32,620 nt of DNA from Planctomycetota bacterium (GTDB taxonomy: Bacteria; Planctomycetota; UBA1135; UBA2386), in the NCBI GenBank assembly GCA_016872675.1, contig VGZG01000036.1, positions 1-32,620 of the forward strand. Direction: 5' to 3'. Shown one piece after another: positions 8,548 to 16,281 of the stretch. The notes beneath the pieces are model-generated. The model was not told the origin of the DNA and made no database searches. It saw only the letters and a list, made by a program, of their open reading frames with translations. A program made the translations under genes and the position numbers. Every line of letters starts with the position of its first letter. Position 1 is the first letter of the stretch.

Positions 8548-9438
8548 ATGGCCGACTCGAATCCCTCCTTCCGGCGTCCTGCGTTCCTGGGCGGCGTCGT
8601 GGTCATCGCGACGGCGGCCGTTCTGTGGTGGTTCGCCGGCGGCGGTCTCGGGCACCGCTCGGTTGCCGAGACCAAGGGCAGCCTGCCGATCTCTGCGGCG
8701 GTCGATACCCTCCGCATCGAGTTGCAGAACGGCACGATTGGGGTCGACAGCCCGTTCGACGCATCGGCGCCAGCGGTTGTGAGCTATGCCGGAGGCGTTC
8801 GCCGCGCGGCCGACTCGGCGGCGGAACTCCAGCAGATCGAGAAGGTTGCGATCGTCCTGACGCCAGTCGAGGACGCCGCGCGACCGCGCACCTTGGTGTT
8901 GCGCGGTCCGGCCATGCCGGCCGGGGTCAGCGGCCTGCTGGCCTTCGATCTGGGGGTCCGCGTGCCCGCCGGCCTCAATCTGGAGATCGTCATCACCGGC
9001 AACGGCCACGTCACCCTCGGCAACCGCACCGGCCGGTCGGTCGTAGCCACCGGCCGCGGCGACCTACGGTTCGAGCGCTGCAAGGCGGCGATCCGCGGCA
9101 AGACCGGCTACGGCAACGTCATCGCCTTCGACCACGAGGGCGACATCGATCTCTTCACCAGTGCTGGCGACATGCAGGCGTTCGTCCGTAAGCCAGGTGG
9201 CGAAATCAGGTTGACGACGGGCAAGGGCACGGTGCAGTGCGGCGTGCCCGAGGACTGCGAGTTCGACCTCGACGGCCGCGCGACGACTGGCAAGATCGGC
9301 GCTGACTTCGGCCTTGTCGCCGAAAAGGTCGGCGAGTTCGGCGCCGCGGTCGTTGGCAAGCGCGGTTCGGCCCGCACCAAGGTCGTGCTGCGGACCGAGA
9401 CCGGGCACCTGGCCTTCCGCGCCAAGGCGGCCGGCTGA
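8548..9438 (+). CDS. Membrane-anchored DUF4097-like (putative adhesin, beta-helix) protein
   Basis: The ATG at 8548 was chosen because it places a transmembrane anchor at about residues 12-33 directly after a short polar start. The longer open frame upstream runs antisense through the sigma gene and is not credible. After the anchor, the 296-residue protein is built of short beta strands with regular Gly/Asp/Asn turns: 'G-N-G-H-V-T-L-G-N-R-T-G', 'G-R-G-D-L-R-F-E', 'G-Y-G-N-V-I-A-F', 'G-D-I-D-L-F'. This is typical of DUF4097 / DUF2807 right-handed beta-helix proteins. Such proteins are often encoded near anti-sigma or PspC-type envelope-stress genes. Being divergent from the ECF sigma operon, it is a candidate target of that sigma factor. 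The biochemical role of the family is not established. Confidence 0.75.
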   Translation: MADSNPSFRRPAFLGGVVVIATAAVLWWFAGGGLGHRSVAETKGSLPISAAVDTLRIELQNGTIGVDSPFDASAPAVVSYAGGVRRAADSAAELQQIEKVAIVLTPVEDAARPRTLVLRGPAMPAGVSGLLAFDLGVRVPAGLNLEIVITGNGHVTLGNRTGRSVVATGRGDLRFERCKAAIRGKTGYGNVIAFDHEGDIDLFTSAGDMQAFVRKPGGEIRLTTGKGTVQCGVPEDCEFDLDGRATTGKIGADFGLVAEKVGEFGAAVVGKRGSARTKVVLRTETGHLAFRAKAAG

Positions 9439-9556
9439 TCGCCGCAGGTTTCAGTTGCCCGAAAATTACGGCCCATCGCAACTCTGGGACGTTACCCGGA
9501 AAAGTCTCCTGCCTATTGGGATCACCGCCAGCACGCACTCGCGTGGGTGCGATGGC

Positions 9557-9591
9557 GTGTGGCCCTGCGCCCTGCCATGACAGGCCCACAC
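9557..9591. other. Inverted repeat downstream of the DUF4097-like gene
   Basis: An 11-bp stem with one mismatch (GTGTGGCCCTG at 9557-9567 and CAGGCCCACAC at 9581-9591) encloses a 13-nt loop. It lies in the 239-nt spacer before the Fis-type gene. It could be a terminator (no T-tract is seen) or an operator. The rest of this spacer holds no recognisable gene. Confidence 0.35.
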
Positions 9592-9677
9592 GGTTTCGTA
9601 GTCCGCCCCCAGCCCCCAAACCGCTTGCTGCTCTGGCGGCGTCACGCAGACCAGCCAGTGTTGCGCCTTCCTCGCCC

Positions 9678-10088
9678 ATGACTCTCGGCAAGCGCCTGCT
9701 CCTCTTCTCCGCCCACGATCCGGTCGCAGCTGGGTTGGCGAAGATCACTGCGGACTGGAGTTGCCTCGCCCACGTCTGCGCCTCGGCCGACGAGTTGCGC
9801 GGCCGACTGGAGGGCGGGGGCTACGACATGGTTCTCGTCGACCCGGCCAGCAGCCTGACGAAGCTGATCGCCGACAACACGCTCCAGGACAACCTCAAGC
9901 TGACCCTCGCTGACACCGAGAAGCGCCACATCCTGCGCGTGCTCGCCGCCAACAACGGCAACAAGACGCGCTCGGCCCGCGTGCTCGGGATCGACACCAA
10001 GACGCTCTACAACAAGCTGAAGGGCTACAAGGCGTCCGAGGATCTCGTGCGCAAGCTCGCCGGCCAGACCTCGCCGCCGCAAGCCTGA
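9678..10088 (+). CDS. Small Fis-type helix-turn-helix protein with a receiver-like N-terminus
   Basis: The ATG at 9678 gives a 136-residue protein. The upstream extension of the same frame is low-complexity and was rejected. The C-terminal part (about 77-118) is a clear Fis/NtrC-type DNA-binding domain: 'A-D-T-E-K-R-H-I-L-R-V-L' then the HTH 'N-K-T-R-S-A-R-V-L-G-I-D-T-K-T-L-Y-N-K-L' (95-114). The first 60 residues start 'K-R-L-L-L-F-S-A-H-D' and contain 'Y-D-M-V-L-V-D-P-A-S-S' (49-59). This looks like the first half of a response-regulator receiver that stops where the phospho-acceptor region lies. There is no AAA+ domain, so it is not a sigma-54 activator. It may be a nucleoid-associated or repressor-type regulator. 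The DNA-binding call is strong; the receiver remnant is an inference. Confidence 0.8.
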   Translation: MTLGKRLLLFSAHDPVAAGLAKITADWSCLAHVCASADELRGRLEGGGYDMVLVDPASSLTKLIADNTLQDNLKLTLADTEKRHILRVLAANNGNKTRSARVLGIDTKTLYNKLKGYKASEDLVRKLAGQTSPPQA

Positions 10089-10238
10089 CCGGCGTTAGGT
10101 AGGCGGCTCTGGCGCCCTGTCTCGCGGGGCCGCGCGCAGGGAGCGACCAGGTGTCGCGTCGACGCACAGTGGCGCAAACTGCAAACCCGCCATCGCAACG
10201 GCCATCCAGGCTTCCTGGCGGCCGGTTGTCCGCTGGCG

Positions 10239-10403
10239 GTGGCCATCGTTGACGAGCGCACGCCGTCCCATGCCCGCGCGCAGGCGCTCGAGCGGCTGGC
10301 CGAGACGTTCGAGCGCGACCGGCGCAACCGCGGCGACTTTGCCCAGGCGCAGGCGGCGTGGCGCCGCCACATCGGCGACCTGAGGCGCCTGCTCGGACGC
10401 TGA
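10239..10403 (+). CDS. Possible small protein, 54 residues
   Basis: This frame continues from the stop of the Fis-type gene and is open to 10403. From GTG 10239 onward the third codon positions become strongly GC-biased, as in real genes of this window, whereas the stretch before it is not. The product is highly charged and helical ('A-L-E-R-L-A-E-T-F-E-R-D-R-R-N', 'A-W-R-R-H-I-G-D-L-R-R-L-L-G-R'), like a small coiled-coil protein. There is no clear ribosome-binding site and no family was recognised, so the start and the reality of the gene remain uncertain. Confidence 0.35.
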   Translation: MAIVDERTPSHARAQALERLAETFERDRRNRGDFAQAQAAWRRHIGDLRRLLGR

Positions 10404-10805
10404 ATTCCCGTGCCCGACGGTGGTGTCGCGCAGCGCGCCGGCTCGGCGCCGCGGGCCGCGCCGCGTCCCGTCGCGGAAGTTGTCGCGTCGCCAGCAAAAT
10501 CGCGTCGCTGCAGCGAACCGCCGATGCGACCGTCGATCCCGCGCCCGCCCGCCCCAAGCGGCGCGAAATCCGTGTGTTCCGTCGCTCAGGTCGCGGCGAC
10601 TTCCGCCGAGGATCAGCCATCGGCGCACGCGCCGGGAACCGCACTCGGAACCCGCGACGGGCCATGATTCGCCGACTTCGATCCTTTGCCTGCAGTGCCC
10701 GTCGCGGGTCCCACTTCTCCCGCTGCTGACCGCGAGCCGAACGCGCGCCGGATGCGCGCCTGCTGCCTGGAAAACGACCCAGGCCGCCGCTCCGATCTTC
10801 GCCCC
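10404..10805. other. 402-nt stretch upstream of prfB without a credible gene
   Basis: Several frames are open here on both strands, but none has the GC3 bias or composition of the neighbouring genes, and their products are Arg/Pro-rich noise. The stretch presumably holds the promoter and leader of the prfB-purH-yggS-nth cluster. Its one notable feature is the long inverted repeat at 10647-10712. Confidence 0.5.
10647..10712. repeat. Long inverted repeat in the prfB upstream region
   Basis: Thirteen bases pair perfectly (ACCCGCGACGGGC at 10650-10662 with GCCCGTCGCGGGT at 10697-10709). After one mismatch two more pairs follow outward, giving 15 of 16. The spacer is 34 nt. It ends 93 nt before the prfB start. 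It could fold in a leader RNA or be bound as a dyad operator; function unknown. Confidence 0.6.
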
Positions 10806-11916
10806 ATGGGTCTGAACGATCACGAGCAGGCGCTGAAGGCAGCAGAGCAGCGAGTCGAGTCGCTCAAGGTGTCTCTTTGACTACGTTCGCCGCCACCGCG
10901 AACTAGCCGACATCGAACACCAGATGGCCCAGCCGGGCTTCTGGGAGGAAGCCGAGAAGGCGCAGCTCGTCGTCGTCAAGAAGAAGGCCTGCTTCAGCGT
11001 CGTCGAGCCGATCGAGAGCCTGCTCAAGCTCATCGAGGACGGCCGCGTGCTGATCGAACTCGGCGCCGACGACCCCTCGGCCGTCGAGGCTGACCTCGTC
11101 GAGACGCACCGCAAGATCAACGAGCGCCTCGACCAGCTCGAGTTCCAGCTGATGCTCGGCGGCGAGCACGACGGCATGAACGCCATCGTCACCCTGCAGC
11201 CCGGCGCTGGCGGCGTCGACGCCTCGGACTGGGCCGAGATGATGCTGCGCATGTACGTGAAGTGGGCGACGAAGAACGACTACGTCATCGAGGAGTCGGA
11301 CTTCCAGAAGGCCGAGGAAGCCGGCATCAAGAACGCGACGATCGTCATCCGCGGCCCGTACGCCTACGGCAAGCTCAAGGCCGAGCAGGGCGTGCACCGG
11401 CTGGTGCGCATTTCGCCGTTCGACGGCCAGGGCCGCCGCCAGACGTCGTTCGCGTCGGTCGAAGTCGTGCCCGAGTTCGACGACACGATCGACATCGAGA
11501 TCAAGAAGGAGGACCTCAAGGTCGACACCTTCCGCGCGTCGGGCGCCGGCGGCCAGCACGTCAACAAGACGGAGTCGGCGATCCGCCTGACGCACATTCC
11601 GACCGGGCTCGTCGTCGCCTGTCAGGCGGAGCGCAGCCAGCACAAGAACCGCGAGACGGCGATGCGTATGCTGAAGTCGAAGCTGTACCAGCTCGAGCTC
11701 AGCAAGCGCGAAGCGGAGCTCGCCAAGTTCTACGGCGACCGCGGCTCGATCAGCTGGGGCAACCAGATCCGCAGCTACGTGCTGCAGCCGTACCAGATGT
11801 GCAAGGACCTGCGCACCGACGTCGAGACGTCGGATGTGCACGGCGTGCTCGACGGCCGCCTCGACCCGTTCATCGAGGGTTACCTCAAGCAGAAGAAGGA
11901 CCAGGCGAAGAAATGA
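10806..11916 (+). CDS. prfB: Peptide chain release factor 2, with programmed +1 frameshift
   Basis: RF2 recognises UAA and UGA stops and triggers peptide release. The gene is in two frames. Codons 1-24 run from ATG 10806 to an in-frame TGA at 10878-10880, and the remainder continues in the +1 frame from GAC 10879. The slip site is CTT-TGA-C (10875-10881), preceded by the Shine-Dalgarno-like AAGGTG (10866-10871) at the same spacing as in E. coli. This is the classic autoregulatory signal by which low RF2 promotes its own synthesis. The joined product is 369 residues (E. coli 365). It contains the UGA-recognition tripeptide S-P-F (203-205) and the catalytic G-G-Q (248-250). The stop overlaps the purH start by 4 nt (ATGA), so the two are translationally coupled. 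Certainty is very high for both identity and recoding. Confidence 0.97.
10866..10881 (+). promoter_or_regulatory. prfB: prfB programmed +1 frameshift signal
   Basis: AAGGTG acts as an internal Shine-Dalgarno-like stimulator. After a three-base spacer it is followed by the slippery CTT codon and TGA-C. The ribosome slips from CTT to TTT when RF2 is scarce. This matches the arrangement known for bacterial prfB genes. Confidence 0.93.
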
Positions 11917-13493
11917 GACGCGCACTGCTGTCGGTCACTGACAAGACCGGGATCGTCGAGTTCGCGCGCGGGCTGCTCGATGCGGGCTTCGCGTTGCTGT
12001 CCACGGGCGGCACGGCGCGCACGCTCGCCGACGCCGGCATCCCGACCCAGGAGGTCGCCGACTACACCGGCTTCCCCGAGATGATGGACGGCCGCATCAA
12101 GACGCTGCACCCCAAGGTGCACGGCGGCCTGCTGGCGCGGCGCGACATGCCGACGCACGTCGCCGCGATGGGGCAGCACGGCATCGACCCGATCGACGTG
12201 CTGTGCGTCAACCTCTACCGCTTCCGCGAGACGCTGCGGAAGCCCGGCATCGGCCGCCAGGAGATCGTCGAGCAGATCGACATCGGCGGGCCGGCGATGC
12301 TGCGCAGCGCCGCCAAGAACCACGCCAGCGTCGCCGTCGTCGTCGATCCGGCGGACTACGCCGGCGTGCTGCAGGCGCTGCGCGCCGGCAGCGGCAAGCT
12401 GCCCGAGGCGACGCTGCGCAAGCTCGCGGCCAAGGCCTTCGCGCACACCGCCTCGTACGACGCCGCGATCGCGCAGTGGTTCGACGCCGAGCGCCGCGTG
12501 CAGCCCGACGAGCCGTTCTTCGCGCCGCGCACGGCGTTCGCCGGCGAGAAGCTGCAGGACCTGCGCTACGGCGAGAACCCGCACCAGAAGGCCGCTTTCT
12601 ACAGCATGGGCGATGCCGGCCCGTGCCTCGCCAACGGCAAGCAACTCGGCGGCAAGGAGCTCAGCTACAACAACATCCTCGACGCCGACGGCGCGCTGGC
12701 GCTGGCGCTCGAGTTCGAGCAGACGGCGTGCGTCGTGGTGAAGCACAACAACCCGTGCGGCGCTGCCATCGCCGGCTCGCTCGCTCGCGCCTGGGAGCTC
12801 GCGCTCGCCAGCGATCCGGTGTCGGCGTTCGGCGGCATCCTGGCCACCAACCGCACGTTCGACGAAGCGACGGCGAAGGCGATCGTCGCCACCGGCACGT
12901 TCCTCGAAGTGATCGTCGCGCCGCACGTCGAGCCGGCCGCGCTCACCGCGCTGCAGCAGGCCAAGTGGGGCCCCAACGTGCGCGTGCTCGACCTCGGCGG
13001 CCTGCCGGACCTCGCCGCGCGCCAGCGCTTCGTCGCGCGCCAGGTCTCCGGCGGCTTCCTGCTGCAGACCGCCGACGTGCCGCGCGAGCAGCCCGGCAAG
13101 GCGGTCGCCACCAAGCGCCAGCCGACCGCCGCCGAGTCGGCGACGCTGCGCTTTGCGTGGCTCGTCTGCAAGCACGTCAAGTCCAACGCCATCGTGCTGG
13201 CGCGCACCGCCGATGACGGCGCGTCGCACACCGTCGGCGTCGGCGCCGGCCAGATGAGCCGCGTCGACAGCGCCAAGATCGCCGTCGACAAGGCCGGCGC
13301 GAAGACCAAGGGCTGCGTCGTCGCCAGCGACGCGTTCTTCCCGTTCACCGACGGCCTGCTGGTGTGCGCCAAGGCCGGCGCGACCGCGGCCATCCAGCCC
13401 GGCGGCAGCAAGCGCGACGACGAAGTCGTCGCCGTCGCCGACGCGCATGGCATGGCTATGGTGATGACCGGCCAGCGGCACTTCCGCCACTGA
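11913..13493 (+). CDS. purH: Bifunctional AICAR formyltransferase / IMP cyclohydrolase
   Basis: PurH catalyses the last two steps of purine synthesis: formyl transfer from 10-formyl-THF to AICAR, then ring closure to IMP. The ATG at 11913 overlaps the prfB stop. The frame continues upstream inside prfB but that part is out of context. The 526-residue length matches the family (E. coli 529). The N-terminal MGS-like cyclohydrolase domain is seen in 'L-S-V-T-D-K-T-G', 'S-T-G-G-T-A-R-T-L' and 'G-R-I-K-T-L-H-P-K-V-H-G-G-L-L'. The formyltransferase domain has the catalytic K277-H278 in 'K-H-N-N-P-C-G', then 'S-A-F-G-G-I', and ends 'H-G-M-A-M-V-M-T-G-Q-R-H-F-R-H'. Its need for 10-formyl-THF links it loosely to the 5-formyl-THF cyclo-ligase gene 4 kb downstream. 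Confidence 0.98.
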   Translation: MRRALLSVTDKTGIVEFARGLLDAGFALLSTGGTARTLADAGIPTQEVADYTGFPEMMDGRIKTLHPKVHGGLLARRDMPTHVAAMGQHGIDPIDVLCVNLYRFRETLRKPGIGRQEIVEQIDIGGPAMLRSAAKNHASVAVVVDPADYAGVLQALRAGSGKLPEATLRKLAAKAFAHTASYDAAIAQWFDAERRVQPDEPFFAPRTAFAGEKLQDLRYGENPHQKAAFYSMGDAGPCLANGKQLGGKELSYNNILDADGALALALEFEQTACVVVKHNNPCGAAIAGSLARAWELALASDPVSAFGGILATNRTFDEATAKAIVATGTFLEVIVAPHVEPAALTALQQAKWGPNVRVLDLGGLPDLAARQRFVARQVSGGFLLQTADVPREQPGKAVATKRQPTAAESATLRFAWLVCKHVKSNAIVLARTADDGASHTVGVGAGQMSRVDSAKIAVDKAGAKTKGCVVASDAFFPFTDGLLVCAKAGATAAIQPGGSKRDDEVVAVADAHGMAMVMTGQRHFRH

Positions 13494-13503
13494 TCCAGCC
13501 GCG

Positions 13504-13863
13504 ATGAACCTCCAGGCCGCGGTCAAGGACGTGCTCTACGGCGCTTCGCTGTCGCAGGTCGCCGCCGGCCTGCGTGAGCAGCTGATCAAGGACTTTGGGT
13601 TTCGGCCCGACGAGGTCCAGCCCGACACGTTCCAGGCGGAGGTCGCGGCGTTCATGCGCAAGCTGGCGCGCCACCTCGGCGATCGCCACGCCGGCGACGT
13701 GCGCGTCGGCAGCGCGCTCAAGGACTGGGTCATGCGCTGCGACCACTACGAAGCGTGGGACGCGCTGCTGTCGGGCTTCCCGGTCGAAGGCCGTCCGGCG
13801 CTGCTGCGCCGCGGCCGCACGCTGTTCCCCGGTCCGCTGACGGCGCACTGGGGCGACGAATGA
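13504..13863 (+). CDS. Conserved-looking small protein of unknown function
   Basis: This 119-residue product starts 10 nt after the purH stop and overlaps the yggS start by 4 nt (ATGA at 13860-13863), so it is clearly part of the operon. It is soluble and mixed alpha/beta with no signal or membrane segment. The N-terminal half is helical, with 'L-R-E-Q-L-I-K-D-F-G' and 'F-M-R-K-L-A-R-H-L-G' segments. The C-terminal half has 'W-V-M-R-C-D-H-Y-E-A-W-D-A-L-L'. I did not recognise a family. GC3 matches the neighbours, so it is a resident gene rather than an insertion. Confidence 0.75.
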   Translation: MNLQAAVKDVLYGASLSQVAAGLREQLIKDFGFRPDEVQPDTFQAEVAAFMRKLARHLGDRHAGDVRVGSALKDWVMRCDHYEAWDALLSGFPVEGRPALLRRGRTLFPGPLTAHWGDE

Positions 13864-14561
13864 GCGCCGCGCCCGACGACGTCCGCCACAACCTCGCCGC
13901 GCAGCGCCAGCGCCTCGTCGCCGCCTGCCGCGCCGCCGGCCGCGCCGCCGACGCCGCAGCGCTGCTCGCCGTCAGCAAGACGCATCCCGCCGCCAGCGTG
14001 CGCGCGGCCTACGCCGCCGGCCTGCGCGCCTTCGGCGAGAACCGCGTGCAGGAGCTCGCGCAGAAGGCCGCCGAACTCGCCGACCTGCCCGGCCTGCAGT
14101 GGCACCTGATCGGCTCGCTGCAGACCAACAAGGCGCGCGAGCTGCTGGCGGTGCCGGGCCTAGCGCTGGTGCACAGCCTCGACCGCGGCAAGCTCGCCGA
14201 CGAGCTGCAGCGCGAGTGCGTCCGCGCCGGCCGCACGCTCGACGTGCTGCTGCAGGTGCACGCCACCGACGAGCCGACCAAGCACGGCTGCCCGCCGGAG
14301 CAGGCGCCGGCGCTGCTCGAGCACGTGCGCGCCCGCTGCCCAGCGCTCGCGGTGGTGGGGTTGATGGCGATGGGGCCGCTGGTCGGCGATCCGGCGCCGA
14401 CCTTCGCCGCCGTTGCGGCGCTGCGCGAGCGGCTGCGCGCGGCGACTGGCCTGCCGCTGCCGGTGCTCAGCCTGGGCATGTCCGGCGACCTCGAGCCAGC
14501 CGTCGCCGCTGGTTCGACCTTGGTGCGTATCGGCACCGCCGTGTTCGGCGCGCGCGATTGA
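13860..14561 (+). CDS. yggS: YggS/PLPBP-family pyridoxal-phosphate homeostasis protein
   Basis: Members bind pyridoxal 5'-phosphate and help keep free PLP and amino/keto acid pools in balance; no enzymatic reaction is known. The ATG at 13860 overlaps the upstream stop. A longer frame inside the upstream gene was rejected because the family starts close to the 'R-x-N-L-A' helix. The 233-residue length fits. The PLP-binding lysine is K40 in 'L-L-A-V-S-K-T-H-P'. Other family signatures are 'F-G-E-N-R-V-Q-E', 'W-H-L-I-G-S-L-Q-T-N-K', 'S-K/T-K-H-G' and the phosphate-binding 'L-S-L-G-M-S-G-D' with 'V-R-I-G-T-A-V-F-G'. It is a fold-type III TIM barrel. The operon links it with purH and nth. Confidence 0.95.
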   Translation: MSAAPDDVRHNLAAQRQRLVAACRAAGRAADAAALLAVSKTHPAASVRAAYAAGLRAFGENRVQELAQKAAELADLPGLQWHLIGSLQTNKARELLAVPGLALVHSLDRGKLADELQRECVRAGRTLDVLLQVHATDEPTKHGCPPEQAPALLEHVRARCPALAVVGLMAMGPLVGDPAPTFAAVAALRERLRAATGLPLPVLSLGMSGDLEPAVAAGSTLVRIGTAVFGARD

Positions 14562-14595
14562 GGGCGGCGGTCCCGTTCCCTAGCCTTCCCGCCTC

Positions 14596-15342
14596 GTGGC
14601 CACGCGCAAGAAGACCGAACCGCAGCTGCCGAGCGGCCCGCCCGCCGCCGCCAAGGAAGTCGCCGCGCGCCTCGCCGTGGCGATCCCCGCGCCGCGCTGC
14701 GAACTCGACCACAAGGACGCGTGGACGCTGCTCATTGCGACGATCCTCAGCGCGCAGAGCACCGACCGCACCGTCAACACGGTGACGCCGCTGCTGTTCG
14801 AGAAGTACCCCACACCCGCAGCGCTCGCCGCCGCGCCGCGCGAGGACGTCGAGGCCGTGGTGCACCGCACCGGCTTCTTCCGCAACAAGGCCAAGGCCAT
14901 CCAGGGCGCCAGCCTCGCGATCGCGCAGCAGCACGACGGCGCGGTGCCCAAGGACATGGCCGCGCTGATGGCGCTGCCCGGCGTGGCGCGCAAGACCGCC
15001 AATCTCGTCCTCGGCACCGCGTTCCGCATCGCGTCGGGCGTCGTCGTCGACACGCACGTAACCCGCGTCGCGCAGCGCCTGGGCCTGTCGGCGGCGAAGA
15101 CCGCCGAGAAGATCGAACAGGACCTATGCCAGCGCCTGCCGCAAGACCAATGGATCGACGGCGGCCACCGGCTGCTGCTGCTCGGCCGCTATGTCTGCCT
15201 CGCCAAGGGCCCCAAGTGCGAGGACTGCCCGCTCGCGGAGCTGTGCCCGTCGCGCGTCGGCGACCCGCTCGGCAGTTGGCAGCAGCGCGCCGAGCACTTG
15301 CAGCAGGCGGTGCAGCCCGGCGACGCGCCGGGCGAGGGGTAG
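14596..15342 (+). CDS. nth: Endonuclease III (DNA glycosylase/AP lyase)
   Basis: Nth removes oxidised pyrimidines from DNA and cleaves the resulting abasic site in base excision repair. Translation starts at GTG 14596, 34 nt after yggS. The 248-residue product has the helix-hairpin-helix 'L-P-G-V-A-R-K-T-A' with catalytic K133, the catalytic D152 in 'V-V-D-T-H-V', and the C-terminal [4Fe-4S] motif C201-x6-C208-x2-C211-x5-C217. It is longer than E. coli Nth (211) because of an N-terminal basic extension of about 20 residues and a polar tail of about 30 residues. Both extensions are common in high-GC bacteria. It ends the prfB cluster. Confidence 0.96.
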   Translation: MATRKKTEPQLPSGPPAAAKEVAARLAVAIPAPRCELDHKDAWTLLIATILSAQSTDRTVNTVTPLLFEKYPTPAALAAAPREDVEAVVHRTGFFRNKAKAIQGASLAIAQQHDGAVPKDMAALMALPGVARKTANLVLGTAFRIASGVVVDTHVTRVAQRLGLSAAKTAEKIEQDLCQRLPQDQWIDGGHRLLLLGRYVCLAKGPKCEDCPLAELCPSRVGDPLGSWQQRAEHLQQAVQPGDAPGEG

Positions 15343-15447
15343 CGGCGGGCGGTGCGCGCCGCTAGCGCGCAGCAGCGCGTCACCAGCTACGGTATGGTTG
15401 GATATGCCACCACGGATGCACAAACTAGATGACATGGAGAACTGAAG

Positions 15448-16077
15448 ATGTCCGACCTCACGAGACGAACGGTTGTTCTTGGCGTTGCCGCCGCGACGGC
15501 TGGCAGCCTGCCCTCATGCAGCACTACGCAATCAGGAGGTCCAGCCGTGGCCGATTCCGACTTGCAGAAGAAGATCGACGCCGTCTTTAAAGCTCACATG
15601 GACGCCGAACTTTCCGGCGACCTCGAAAAGACGTTGGCGACGATGACGTCCAATCCACACCTCGTGAACGTGCCGACGATGGTGGGAGGCCAGGGCCCGG
15701 AGAGCGTGCGAACGTTCTATGCGAAGCGGTTGATCGGCCAGTTCTTCCCGCCCGACGTGAAGTTCGAGACGATCTCGCGAACCTACAGCAAAGAGCGTCT
15801 TGTCGATGAGCTCATCATTTCCTTCACGCACACGACCAAGATCGATTGGATGCTCCCGGGCATCAAACCGACCGGCAAGAGTGTGGAGGCGGTCTTCGTC
15901 GTGATCGTCGGCTTTGACGGCGACAAGGTTTCCTACGAGCACATCATGTGGGACCAGGCGAACGTGCTGGTCCAGATCGGCTTGCTCGACCCGACCGGCC
16001 TCCCGGTCACCGGCGCCGGCGCAGCGGCGAAGCTCAGAAATCCTGCCTTGCGCGATCCTTTCTTCAACGAAGGCTAG
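15448..16077 (+). CDS. Exported SnoaL/NTF2-like protein with Tat-type lipoprotein signal
   Basis: The ATG is preceded by GGAG (15436-15439) with 8-nt spacing. The signal has a twin arginine pair (R6-R7 in 'T-R-R-T-V-V-L-G'), a hydrophobic run, and a lipobox-like L-P-S-C with Cys24. This suggests export by the Tat route and lipidation. The mature part (about residues 35-205) starts 'K-I-D-A-V-F-K-A-H-M-D-A-E-L-S-G-D-L-E-K-T-L-A-T-M' and has the layout of the NTF2-like/SnoaL fold. In that fold a conical cavity binds small molecules; some members are polyketide cyclases or dehydratases. The substrate is unknown. GC3 is visibly lower than in flanking genes and the ribosome-binding site is better, which suggests recent acquisition. 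Fold assignment is by pattern only. Confidence 0.65.
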   Translation: MSDLTRRTVVLGVAAATAGSLPSCSTTQSGGPAVADSDLQKKIDAVFKAHMDAELSGDLEKTLATMTSNPHLVNVPTMVGGQGPESVRTFYAKRLIGQFFPPDVKFETISRTYSKERLVDELIISFTHTTKIDWMLPGIKPTGKSVEAVFVVIVGFDGDKVSYEHIMWDQANVLVQIGLLDPTGLPVTGAGAAAKLRNPALRDPFFNEG

Positions 16078-16236
16078 GTGCGGCAGAAAGGCCGTCGAAA
16101 AATGCGCTTCAAATTGCGGCGGGCTGAGGGCCGCTGCAGAGCCTGGATGACGAAGCGCATCGGCGGCCACGACGTCAGTCTGGCGGACTACGAAAGCTGG
16201 GTTGCCGTTCTCGTCGCGAAGCAAACGCCAACATAA
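16078..16236 (+). pseudogene. Short ORF abutting the SnoaL-like gene, possible gene remnant
   Basis: A GTG follows the previous TAG directly and opens a 52-codon frame to TAA at 16234-16236 (an internal ATG lies at 16102). The product is basic at the start and ends 'H-D-V-S-L-A-D-Y-E-S-W-V-A-V-L-V'. Codon GC3 is about 73 percent, like the gene before it and unlike the rest of the window. No ribosome-binding site is evident. It is either the tail of a decayed gene from the same insertion or non-coding; I cannot name a parent family. Confidence 0.3.
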
Positions 16237-16281
16237 CCCAGGCCAGCAACGGCATGCGTTGGACGGCGCTGCGCGCCCCGC

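Noticed and set aside
10621-10680. Possible tRNA: an open frame reads 'G-N-R-T-R-N-P', a pattern often seen opposite tRNA T-arms
   Set aside because: No T-stem with GGTTCRANNCC closure, no acceptor pairing and no anticodon arm could be folded on either strand; the bases instead form part of a long inverted repeat.
10878-10880. TGA in prfB as a true stop or sequencing error
   Set aside because: The CTT-TGA-C slip site, the upstream AAGGTG and the exact position match the known RF2 programmed frameshift.
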